Below are positions 1 through 6,447 of a DNA stretch of 11,227 nt, one piece after another. The notes under the pieces are model-generated. The model ran no database searches. It was given only the letters and a program-made list of their open reading frames with translations, and was not told where the DNA came from. The DNA is taken from assembly GCA_937996615.1 (NCBI GenBank), contig CALKVD010000117.1, positions 1 through 11,227 on the forward strand, in the 5' to 3' direction. Every line of letters begins with the position of its first letter. The stretch's first letter is position 1. Made by a program: the position numbers and the translations under genes. This DNA is from an uncultured Rickettsiales bacterium. GTDB taxonomy: Bacteria > Pseudomonadota > Alphaproteobacteria > Rickettsiales > Midichloriaceae.

Positions 1-10
1 CTTCCGATCT
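1..10. other. Probable Illumina adapter remnant at contig edge
   Basis: The first ten bases, CTTCCGATCT, are identical to the 3' end of the standard Illumina adapter (GCTCTTCCGATCT). The position at the extreme left edge suggests untrimmed adapter rather than genomic sequence. A 10-base match could be chance, but its placement exactly at base 1 makes an artefact likely. Confidence 0.75.
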
Positions 11-351
11 AACTAATATAATAGCGTAATCATATATTATTATGTTTGCCGCAAAAATACATAGTATTTTTATACTATCCTTGAACACCGATCTATTATA
101 AAGATACTATGATATCTTAGAAAGATAATTTTAAATAAATAAGTGAATCAAGATTACTATATATCTCCCCCCCCATAACATATTAAATTCTAATCAAAAC
201 CGAAGTCAGTAGAAATAAATTTAACATAAACAAGAATAAAACTTAAAAATCTTAGTATTAAATCTAAAAAGCTCATCATATTTAATTTTTTACTAGTCTC
301 TACTATGCTAGTCTCTACCAATTTACCAATATACAATCGACACTACTGTAG

Positions 352-590
352 CTAACCATCCAACCGGTAAACGATATTTGTATATAGTAAATTAAGTTGG
401 AGTTTGCTTATATACCTGAATCGGTATAAAATTGGTATGTTGTTTCGCGTATTTGGTTAGGATTTACAAGCATATAACATTTTTTACCATATCTTTTTAT
501 ACGGACTTTGCTATATATTAAATTAATTTGTGGTTTGCCTATAGAATTAATAATCTCTAAAATCTTTAGCTTTAGGCTGTTGCGAGAGAC
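352..590 (-). pseudogene. Possible decayed repeat-protein remnant
   Basis: On the minus strand a 60-codon open stretch runs from 590 to a stop at 408-410 and has no plausible start codon; its upstream end lies inside the MITE-like element. It includes a protein-like section (residues KVRIKRYGKKCYMLVNPNQ). Directly downstream, shifted by one base, a second stretch ends at a stop at 352-354. The two stretches share the pattern I-x-K-x-Q-x-N-L-x-Y with a G eight residues later, about 44 codons apart. I do not recognise the family. It could be the 3' remnant of a gene cut by the inserted element, or chance in AT-rich DNA. Confidence 0.25.
381..543. repeat. Imperfect direct repeat pair, about 32 bp, 131 bp apart
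   Basis: Positions 381-412 and 512-543 match at 27 of 32 bases without gaps. The similarity continues weakly to the left (371-380 against 501-510, 7 of 10, with one extra base before the second copy). Read on the minus strand, the two copies line up codon for codon but sit in different frames relative to each other. This fits decay of a protein with repeats of about 44 residues. Confidence 0.45.
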
Positions 591-719
591 CTAAAAGTTA
601 GTAGAGGTTCTGATGATGCTCGCCCGCCCCAAAGTGGATAGTATACTCTGAGATACATGAGGATTTGAGGAAAGACACGATACAGCAATTATATCTAAAA
701 TTTTCGTTTCGCAACAGCC
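575..719. mobile_element. MITE-like element with 11-bp terminal inverted repeats
   Basis: GGCTGTTGCGA at 575-585 is an exact reverse complement of TCGCAACAGCC at 709-719, bounding 145 bp. Termini of the GGCTGTTGC type are common among DDE-transposase insertion sequences, including IS5-like elements, but I cannot assign a family. The interior includes a segment (about 629-642, CTCGCCCGCCCCAA) much richer in G+C than its surroundings, which suggests a foreign origin. No transposase is encoded, so it would be non-autonomous or a solo remnant. No target-site duplication is visible at the flanks. Confidence 0.55.
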
Positions 720-964
720 CAAAACTGTGTAATTATTACCATTTCTGAAAATATTAATATAGCAACCCCTAGATTTTGATAGGATATTTGATATCTAGAC
801 TTCAGCTTAATTTACTGTAATTATCCGCTATCTAAATCCAAAAAATTTTCAAACAATTTTGCAATATAGTAGCATAATAGCTAGAATCAACCTCTCCACC
901 CATCATAATACCATAGCACTATCATAGCATAATTATTTTTCTACGATTCGCCTTCTATTTTTAT

Positions 965-988
965 AATAGATCAACATAAAGATCTATT
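965..988 (-). terminator. Perfect 8-bp hairpin at the folD stop codon
   Basis: AATAGATC (965-972) and GATCTATT (981-988) form a perfect 8-bp inverted repeat with an 8-base loop, spanning the folD stop codon (984-986). Its position suggests an mRNA-end structure or terminator. It lacks a U-tract in the direction of transcription (the next bases read ATAAAAATAG), so it is not a classic intrinsic terminator. Confidence 0.3.
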
Positions 989-1871
989 CAATCACATCCA
1001 ACAGTGGCAAGCCCAATTGTTTCTTTGCTGCAACCAATGTATTACCAAGCAAACAAGCAAGAGTCATTGGCCCTACTCCACCAGGAACAGGCGTAACATA
1101 CCCAGCAATTCCTTGAACATCTTCAAAATCAACATCTCCAACTAAATTCTCTCCATTTAACCTAGTGATCCCAACGTCAATCAGACAACAACCAGGCTTA
1201 AGCCAAGAACCCTTGACCATTTTCGGCTGACCAGCAGCAGCCACTATAATATCAGCAGTTCTACATTCTGCTGCGACATTATTGCTTTGAGAATGCATAA
1301 TCGTTACAGTACAATTTTCTCGCAAAAGCAAGGTAGCAGTCGGCCGCCCAACAATCAACGAACGGCCAATAACAACAGCTTTAGCTCCGCCTATATTACC
1401 GAGAGTTTTTTTCAATAAAATCATAATACCTTGGGGAGTACAAGGAACAAGATCACAATGCCAATATTGTAATAATCCTACATTATGGGCTGTAAATCCA
1501 TCGACATCCTTAGCTGGGTCAACAGCATTTAGTATTGTATATTGATCGAGATGCTTGGGCAGCGGCATCTGCACCAGAATTCCATGTACTGCCGAATTAT
1601 TATTCAATCCGCTAATCAATTCTAAGATTTCAATTTCTGTTGCCGAATCTTGGAGATGAAAAACCATAGATTTAATTCCTATAGCTTCAGCTTTTTTTAC
1701 TTTGAGATTAACGTAGATTTGACTAGAAGGATTATCACCCACCATCACAACAGCAAGACCAGGGACAAGGCCATCGATTTCTTTAAGACGTTTTAATCTT
1801 TCACCTGCAATATACATAAGCTCGTTTGCATATAACCTACCATCTATTATCTTAGTTTCAATATCAGACAT
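984..1871 (-). CDS. folD: Bifunctional methylenetetrahydrofolate dehydrogenase/cyclohydrolase
   Basis: FolD interconverts 5,10-methylene-THF, methenyl-THF and 10-formyl-THF in the cytoplasm, producing NADPH and formyl groups for purines and initiator tRNA. The 295-residue length is normal for the family. Visible motifs in order are the catalytic Y53xxxK57 within SQIYVNLKVKK, QMPLP (101-105), DVDGF (122-126, with the conserved Asp124), PCTP (143-146), the Rossmann segment GRSLIVGRP (169-177) for NADP, and PVPGGVGPMT (261-270). No key residue is missing. The start codon overlaps the end of the upstream reductase gene by 8 bases (ATGTCTGA), so translational coupling is likely. AAAGGA stands only one base before the ATG, an unusually short spacing. 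The two genes are probably co-transcribed from the promoter at 2930-2958. Confidence 0.96.
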   Translation of the reverse strand: MSDIETKIIDGRLYANELMYIAGERLKRLKEIDGLVPGLAVVMVGDNPSSQIYVNLKVKKAEAIGIKSMVFHLQDSATEIEILELISGLNNNSAVHGILVQMPLPKHLDQYTILNAVDPAKDVDGFTAHNVGLLQYWHCDLVPCTPQGIMILLKKTLGNIGGAKAVVIGRSLIVGRPTATLLLRENCTVTIMHSQSNNVAAECRTADIIVAAAGQPKMVKGSWLKPGCCLIDVGITRLNGENLVGDVDFEDVQGIAGYVTPVPGGVGPMTLACLLGNTLVAAKKQLGLPLLDVIE

Positions 1872-2883
1872 GTCCTTTTATACCTTTAGTTGTAGAATAT
1901 TCAAAATGCAACGCGCTATCAGGGTTGATTATCGTATAAGCTTCATGGCAAGCAATTGCACCTTCAGCAAAGCTTGTCAGGATTAGTTTAAGCTTTCCTG
2001 GATATTTACATATATCACCAATAGCAAAAACACCAGGAAGGTTTGTCGCCATCGTTGCGGGATTGACGTGTAGATGCTTGTTATCTTCTGACCATTCTAA
2101 TCCCCAATCATGTAAAGCGTGATTGTCCATTGCCAAACCAAAAAACGGCAATAATATATCAGCTTCTAGAATTTTTTCTTGATTATTCAAATCACGCAAC
2201 AAGATTTGCTCCAACTTACCAGTTTCCTGATCTCCTATTACGCTATCCAATTGATACGGTATCACCATCTCGATCTTTCCTTTTTCTGCTAATTGATGCA
2301 ATTTTGCAACAGAATTAGGCATGGCTCTAAACTTATCTCGACGATGAACCACATAAACTTTTCTTGCAATATCAGCCAGATTAATTGCCCAATCAACAGC
2401 AGAATCACCACCTCCAGCAATCACAACAGTTTTATTGGCAAATTTTTGAGCAGAACTTACAAAATAGAAAATGCTTTTATTTTCAAATGCTTCAATACCC
2501 ACCATTGGTGGCTTGTTTGGCCCAAAAGCACCACCCCCAACTGCGATCACAATAACTGCTGTTTTGATTTCCGATCCATTTTCCATTATTATTTTCCATC
2601 CCCCCCCTTCCCCAATTAGTTTTGTTACTCTATGGTTGAGAACGATTTGTGGTTTAAATGGCGCAATTTGCTCAATCAATTTTGCAACAAGGTCACCGGC
2701 AGCTATTTGTGGGTGAGCTGGGATATCATAAATTGGTTTTTCTGCATATAGCGCTGCGCATTGCCCACCTAGTTCTGGTAAACAATCTATGATTGTGCTA
2801 CTAAGACCCAGCATACCAGCTTCAAACGCAGCAAATAGACCACTTGGGCCTCCGCCAATAATAACAACATCAGTGCTTTGCAT
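1864..2883 (-). CDS. Ferredoxin--NADP(+) reductase, thioredoxin-reductase-like type 2
   Basis: This flavoprotein of 339 residues resembles thioredoxin reductase but belongs to the YumC-type ferredoxin-NADP reductases, which move electrons between NADPH and ferredoxin in the cytoplasm. The N-terminal FAD site is GGGPSG (10-15). The family hallmark follows: PELGGQ (36-41), then ALYAEKPIYDIPAHP (44-58). The NADP Rossmann motif is AGGGDSAVDWA (156-166), with HRR at 180-182 for the NADP phosphate. The C-terminal FAD motif is AIGD (287-290). The CxxC pair of true thioredoxin reductases is absent, which separates this type from TrxB. An 8-base G run falls in codons for EGGGW (92-96). There is no clear Shine-Dalgarno sequence. 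The gene is first in a two-gene unit with folD. Confidence 0.9.
   Translation of the reverse strand: MQSTDVVIIGGGPSGLFAAFEAGMLGLSSTIIDCLPELGGQCAALYAEKPIYDIPAHPQIAAGDLVAKLIEQIAPFKPQIVLNHRVTKLIGEGGGWKIIMENGSEIKTAVIVIAVGGGAFGPNKPPMVGIEAFENKSIFYFVSSAQKFANKTVVIAGGGDSAVDWAINLADIARKVYVVHRRDKFRAMPNSVAKLHQLAEKGKIEMVIPYQLDSVIGDQETGKLEQILLRDLNNQEKILEADILLPFFGLAMDNHALHDWGLEWSEDNKHLHVNPATMATNLPGVFAIGDICKYPGKLKLILTSFAEGAIACHEAYTIINPDSALHFEYSTTKGIKGHV
2600..2607. repeat. 8-base C/G homopolymer inside the reductase gene
   Basis: Eight consecutive C on the plus strand (G on the coding strand), with another four C just beyond TT (2610-2613). A tract of this length is unusual in an AT-rich gene. A one-base slip would shift the reading frame after residue 95, truncating the protein before its NADP-binding motif. 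The frame as given is intact. Confidence 0.8.
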
Positions 2884-2929
2884 ATAAGTTTATAATCAGG
2901 TTATTTTTATAAAAAGATAATTTAGCAGA

Positions 2930-2958
2930 ATGATAACATAATTTAAATAATATGACAA
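2930..2958 (-). promoter_or_regulatory. Sigma-70-type promoter for reductase-folD
   Basis: Read on the minus strand, TTGTCA (2958-2953, 5 of 6 to consensus) is followed after exactly 17 bases by TATCAT (2935-2930, 5 of 6). Transcription would begin near 2923, giving a leader of about 40 bases before the reductase ATG at 2883. Strong match and ideal spacing, although the AT-rich background raises the chance of false positives. Confidence 0.6.
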
Positions 2959-3059
2959 AATTTCATTTACTTTTAATTATTAACGGAATACCATACACCA
3001 TTATAGAAGTTAGTGCCAGTACCTAACCAAAAATAAATTTAATTGATTTATATATTCCT

Positions 3060-4193
3060 ATGACTAAATATAATACAATATCTAACACTTTGATGCTAAG
3101 TAGCATCCCAGAAACAAAATCCAAGCTTGGATCATTACACAAATTTTTAACTGTTTTGATGATGATGTTTTGTGTAATCTCTTTCACCGGCTGCTCTGAT
3201 GATAGCAAAAAAGAAGAGCCACAGCAAACCCAAGAAACTACAACTTCAATTGAAACTCAGCAATCAGAAGAAACTGTAAACAATAGTTTAGAAACTAAAA
3301 CAGAGCAAGAGCCAAGTACTTCAGCTAAATCTGGCAACGATTCTAATACTGCCAGTAATTCAGGAGTAAGCTCCCCCTTAGGATCTGATTCCACAAATAG
3401 CAATCCTGATAGCACAAATTCTAATAATCAAACCGATTCAACTACTGATAGCAATACAACAGTTCAGTCAATTAAGCAGCAAAATGATGCTACTTCTTCT
3501 GTTCAGGACCCAGAAATAAAAACGGTAAGAATTGGTACTTCTCCTGATTATAAACCATTAGAATTCATCCAAGAAGGTCAGCTAGTAGGTTTTGAGATCG
3601 ATGTTGCCAATCAGGTATTCAAAAAAATGAATTATAAAATAGAGTTTGTACAAATGCCATTCTATAGCTTAATTGCGGCATTACAGTCAAATAAAATAGA
3701 TCTTGTTGTTTCTGGCATGAGCATCACCGAAGAACGCAAACAATATGTAGATTTTTCTTCACCATACTATAGCGAATCAAATGTAGTTATATCTAAAAAA
3801 TCGGCAACTCCAGACAAAAGTGGACTATTCTCCGGAGCTAGAGTCGGGGTTCAAAGTGGTAGCAGCCAAGAAAGCTTGCTCAAGCTTATGTTACCAAAAT
3901 ATCCAAATATCACAGTAGAAGGAAGAGACAACAATGCTCAAATTATCCAAGATCTGCGCATGGATAAAATTGATTCAGCAATAGTCCTATCTAGCATAGC
4001 TCAAGAATTAATTAAAACCGAAGACCAGTTTGTTATGGAGAGTATAGCTCCTGATGCAACAACTCAAAAAGATTTTGGCACCGCTTTTGCCCTACCAAAA
4101 GGCTCACCTCTAACTGATCAAATAAACGGCGCAATCCAGGATTTGATTAAAGATGGAGAAATTGACAAGCTAGCAACTAAATGGAATATGTAA
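3060..4193 (+). CDS. Lipoprotein amino-acid ABC transporter substrate-binding protein (SBP_bac_3)
   Basis: This is a periplasmic binding protein of the polar amino-acid family (HisJ/ArtJ/GlnH type). A hydrophobic stretch (about 29-42) ends in a lipobox with FTGC, predicting lipidation at Cys45; Ser at +2 does not signal inner-membrane retention. Residues 46 to about 150 are a linker rich in Ser, Thr, Asn, Gln and Glu, far longer than usual. The binding domain runs from about 154 (KTVRIGTSPDYKPLEF) to the end. SGMSITEERKQYVDFS (218-233) carries Arg226, which by comparison with HisJ should bind the ligand carboxylate. The n-region before the hydrophobic core is long; Met12 (codon at 3093) is an alternative start, and neither has a Shine-Dalgarno sequence. 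No permease or ATPase gene is adjacent. The ligand cannot be named. Confidence 0.88.
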   Translation: MTKYNTISNTLMLSSIPETKSKLGSLHKFLTVLMMMFCVISFTGCSDDSKKEEPQQTQETTTSIETQQSEETVNNSLETKTEQEPSTSAKSGNDSNTASNSGVSSPLGSDSTNSNPDSTNSNNQTDSTTDSNTTVQSIKQQNDATSSVQDPEIKTVRIGTSPDYKPLEFIQEGQLVGFEIDVANQVFKKMNYKIEFVQMPFYSLIAALQSNKIDLVVSGMSITEERKQYVDFSSPYYSESNVVISKKSATPDKSGLFSGARVGVQSGSSQESLLKLMLPKYPNITVEGRDNNAQIIQDLRMDKIDSAIVLSSIAQELIKTEDQFVMESIAPDATTQKDFGTAFALPKGSPLTDQINGAIQDLIKDGEIDKLATKWNM

Positions 4194-4271
4194 CAAAAAA
4201 AACGAGTAGCTGTTTATAATAGAACAATTATATTATATTTTTTGACTATATAGCAAAAATATTTAGAAAAA

Positions 4272-5018
4272 ATGGATAAGCCAAGTGAAATATTGAAATA
4301 CCTGCATACCTCGACGTTTGCCGAATTTGAACTCGATATCCTCACTTGGCAAGACGAAATCACAGTGATACTCAAAAACCCAAACCAAATTGCAAAATTT
4401 TTACAACAACTCCGCGATAACAAAAAATCCCAATTCCAGGTCCTAGTTGATTTATGCGGAGTTGACTATTCAGCATACAAAACAGCAGTTGATTCAATAA
4501 CGGAAAAAAAATCGCGCCACAGTAACTCAAAAAACCACCGAAACCCAGAGCAGCAAAATCAAATCAACACAAAAAATAATTCAGCAAGCAAGGATAATAA
4601 CGAACCAATATCTAACCACGAATTAAGCAAAAAACTCGCGGTAGTTTATCATCTTCTAAGCGTTACACTCAACCAAAGGTTGTGCGTTAAATGCTTTTTA
4701 AATAATCAGGAGGCAATTCCGAGCGTTTATTCTATCTATCCTTCTGCCGTTTGGTACGAAAGAGAAACTTGGGATATGTATGGCATAAAGTTTATCAACA
4801 ACCCAGATCACCGCCGTATCCTCACTGAATATGGCTTCGAAGGTCACCCAATGCTCAAGGATTTTCCTGTCTTTGGCAAAGTCGAGTTACGCTATGATAA
4901 TACACTAAATAAAATAATACACCAAGCAGTGTCAATTGAAGAAACATATCGGGAATATGATTTTATGAACGAATGGACCGGAACAACCTATACCTTACCT
5001 GGAGATGAAAAAGCTTGA
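4272..5018 (+). CDS. nuoC: NADH-quinone oxidoreductase subunit C
   Basis: NuoC (the 30-kDa subunit) belongs to the peripheral arm of respiratory complex I, next to NuoB and NuoD, on the cytoplasmic face of the inner membrane. The signature is clear: ERETWDMYGIKF at 163-174, continuing to NPDHRRIL (177-184), then GFEGHPMLKDFPVFG (188-202) and a C-terminal REYDFMNEWTG (227-237). At 248 residues it is longer than usual for bacteria (around 200). The excess is a polar, low-complexity insert at about 70-119 between LVDLCGVDY (58-66) and LAVVYHLLS (122-130), which are normally separated by only about ten residues. The reading frame is intact on both sides. Neighbouring nuoB and nuoD are absent: the flanking genes are the binding protein (78 bases upstream) and ubiA (77 bases downstream). 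AGAAAAA before the ATG is at best a weak ribosome site. Confidence 0.95.
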   Translation: MDKPSEILKYLHTSTFAEFELDILTWQDEITVILKNPNQIAKFLQQLRDNKKSQFQVLVDLCGVDYSAYKTAVDSITEKKSRHSNSKNHRNPEQQNQINTKNNSASKDNNEPISNHELSKKLAVVYHLLSVTLNQRLCVKCFLNNQEAIPSVYSIYPSAVWYERETWDMYGIKFINNPDHRRILTEYGFEGHPMLKDFPVFGKVELRYDNTLNKIIHQAVSIEETYREYDFMNEWTGTTYTLPGDEKA

Positions 5019-5095
5019 GGAAAATAGCTACCCCTACCCAAATTCATTATCCAAAAACATCCATTATTCAAAGATCAAAATATTAAATATAACCT

Positions 5096-6067
5096 ATGAA
5101 TAAATTCAAAACAAAAATAACCAAAACAATCACTAGGGTAACCGAAACTATTAACCTAATCTTCAAAACAAAACTAAATGAATCTATTTTTAGATTCATC
5201 AAAATAATTGCCCAACTACAGATTAATTCTCTCTATCTACGCCTAATGCGCATCGACAAACCAATTCCTTGTCTTCTGCTAATGATGCCAATTTGGTGGC
5301 TATTAATTCTTGAATATAACGGCCAATTTCTCAAAAGCCTCACCTATTTCATGATCCTAACTCTAGGTGGCGTCGTTATGCGTAGTGCTGGTTGTATTAT
5401 CAACGACATCTTAGATCGAAAATTTGACGCTAAAATTGAACGAACAAAAAAACGTATCTTAGCTAATAATGATTTAACTTTGCAGCAATCAATAATCGCA
5501 CTTGGCATCTTGCTTTGTGTTGCATTTGGTTTAATGCTAACCCTTCCTACTGCCGCAATCAAATTCTGCTTCTTCATTCCAGTAATGGTACTAATCTATC
5601 CGCTCAGCAAGCGTTTTATTGTAGTACCACAATTTGTCCTTGGTCTCACATATAATCTCGGCATCTGGGTTGCTTATTTAACGATCCAGTCCACTAACGA
5701 TTTTTATACCCCCGGTTTAATATATATAGCGGCTGTTTTTTGGACTTTCGGCTACGACACTATGTATGCCTATCAAGACATAGAAGACGACAAAAAACTA
5801 GGTTTATATTCATCAGCAATATACTTTGGTGATAAGTTACCAGAATCAGTTTGGAATTTATATAAAGCAAGCTGTATTTGCATCGGTTTAATTGGTCTGA
5901 TGCACCAACTATCCTTATTGTTTTTTGGATTTTTAGCTATAGCTGCCTACAGTCTCTATATACAAACAGAAAGGTTTAACAAAGCAAAACCAGAGATTGC
6001 AGCTGAAAATTTTAATTATAATATTATTTTTGGTTTATTAATTACCGTTGGATTTTTAATTGGATGA
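5096..6067 (+). CDS. ubiA: 4-hydroxybenzoate polyprenyltransferase
   Basis: UbiA attaches the polyprenyl tail to 4-hydroxybenzoate in the inner membrane during ubiquinone synthesis, the quinone used by complex I. Both Mg-diphosphate-binding Asp motifs are present: NDILDRKFD (103-111) and DTMYAYQDIEDD (221-232), the second followed by the GLYSSAIYFG segment typical of the family. Several hydrophobic membrane segments lie between and after them. The protein has 323 residues, where about 290 is usual. The family-typical start (LMRIDKP) begins only at residues 50-56, so residues 1 to about 45 form a Lys/Thr/Ile-rich basic extension. The next in-frame Met is 51 (codon at 5246), but no Shine-Dalgarno sequence supports either start. 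It follows nuoC on the same strand and may share its transcript. Confidence 0.93.
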   Translation: MNKFKTKITKTITRVTETINLIFKTKLNESIFRFIKIIAQLQINSLYLRLMRIDKPIPCLLLMMPIWWLLILEYNGQFLKSLTYFMILTLGGVVMRSAGCIINDILDRKFDAKIERTKKRILANNDLTLQQSIIALGILLCVAFGLMLTLPTAAIKFCFFIPVMVLIYPLSKRFIVVPQFVLGLTYNLGIWVAYLTIQSTNDFYTPGLIYIAAVFWTFGYDTMYAYQDIEDDKKLGLYSSAIYFGDKLPESVWNLYKASCICIGLIGLMHQLSLLFFGFLAIAAYSLYIQTERFNKAKPEIAAENFNYNIIFGLLITVGFLIG

Positions 6068-6088
6068 AGCAATTATATTAAGTTTTAA

Positions 6089-6111
6089 TAGTGAGGGGAA
6101 GTACCTCATTA
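6089..6111 (+). terminator. Hairpin after ubiA, possible transcript end
   Basis: TAGTGAGG (6089-6096) can pair with CCTCATTA (6104-6111) over 8 bp including one G-U, with a 7-base loop. It begins 22 bases after the ubiA stop codon and contains one of the few GC-richer patches nearby. It is followed by A-rich rather than U-rich sequence, so a classic intrinsic terminator is doubtful. Confidence 0.3.
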
Positions 6112-6351
6112 AAAAATATATTAAAAATTAATCACCCTTTAATTAAAAATTAATTATAAACAATTAGAGCAACTGAAATATCCAGATCAAAATCTTGTCA
6201 ACAAACTCAGAATCCTAAAACCATTTTAACTCATAATTTAAAAATCAAAAAATAAATAAAAAATTTTTTTATAAAGTACTTCCAGCTTTGCTTAATCTAT
6301 GCGAGAGTACCAAAATATAATCTTTTATATGAGATTGTATTAGCTTTAAGC

Positions 6352-6390
6352 AATCTATTCTTAAATTAGCCAAGCAAAAAGAAATAGATT
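6352..6390. repeat. Inverted repeat (hairpin) in the ppdK leader
   Basis: AATCTATTCTT (6352-6362) pairs with AAG-A-AATAGATT (6379-6390), giving 8 perfect pairs, a one-base bulge, 3 more pairs and a 16-base loop. It ends 57 bases before the ppdK start codon, which is compatible with a leader structure or an operator. The partner, if any, is unknown. Confidence 0.35.
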
Positions 6391-6447
6391 ATATTTAGCT
6401 AGTAACTCAAATAGTTTTTTGCTAAGAAAATTTTGTTGATTTAGTTT

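Larger units (their letters stand above)
11..983. other. Gene-free AT-rich region with repeats
   Basis: Nearly 1 kb lies downstream of folD without a convincing gene on either strand. It contains an 8-C run (167-174), a duplicated CTAGTCTCTAC (293-303 and 308-318), an imperfect direct repeat (381-412 and 512-543), a MITE-like element (575-719), an 11-bp near-tandem repeat starting CATAGCA (912-922 and 923-933), and small AT-rich hairpins such as ATAGTAT/ATACTAT (61-67 with 72-78). No tRNA cloverleaf was recognised. The simplest reading is decayed DNA, as is common in reduced intracellular genomes. Confidence 0.6.
6068..6447. other. 380-bp intergenic region before ppdK
   Basis: Very AT-rich, with no convincing gene. 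It holds a hairpin just after ubiA (6089-6111), a duplicated TTAAAAATTAAT element (around 6120-6155), and a second hairpin (6352-6390) about 60 bases before the ppdK start. It presumably contains the ppdK promoter and leader, but I could not single out a well-spaced promoter with confidence. Confidence 0.55.

Noticed and set aside
190..279. 29-codon minus-strand frame encoding a hydrophobic peptide starting MMSFLDLIL
   Set aside because: It has no ribosome site, no promoter and no neighbour suggesting a function; hydrophobic short frames are frequent in AT-rich DNA.
912..933. Near-tandem CATAGCA repeat considered as a CRISPR or iteron start
   Set aside because: Only two 11-bp units occur, without spacers or further copies; too little for either.
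90..972. 13-bp inverted match GATCTATTATAAA (90-102) and TTTATAATAGATC (960-972)
   Set aside because: In about 1 kb of very AT-rich sequence a match of this length is expected roughly by chance; the flanks do not match.
2293..2716. Plus-strand open frames of 81-108 codons
   Set aside because: They are antisense to the ferredoxin-NADP reductase gene and show no domain or start signal.
4215..4243. TATAAT/ATTATA hairpin followed by a T-rich tail after the binding-protein gene
   Set aside because: The stem has only A-U pairs and would be too unstable to act as an intrinsic terminator.
6161..6229. Plus-strand open stretch ending in YPDQNLVNKLRILKPF
   Set aside because: It looks somewhat protein-like, but is only about 22 codons, has no start codon and I recognise no family; it could be a gene remnant, which a protein search would settle.
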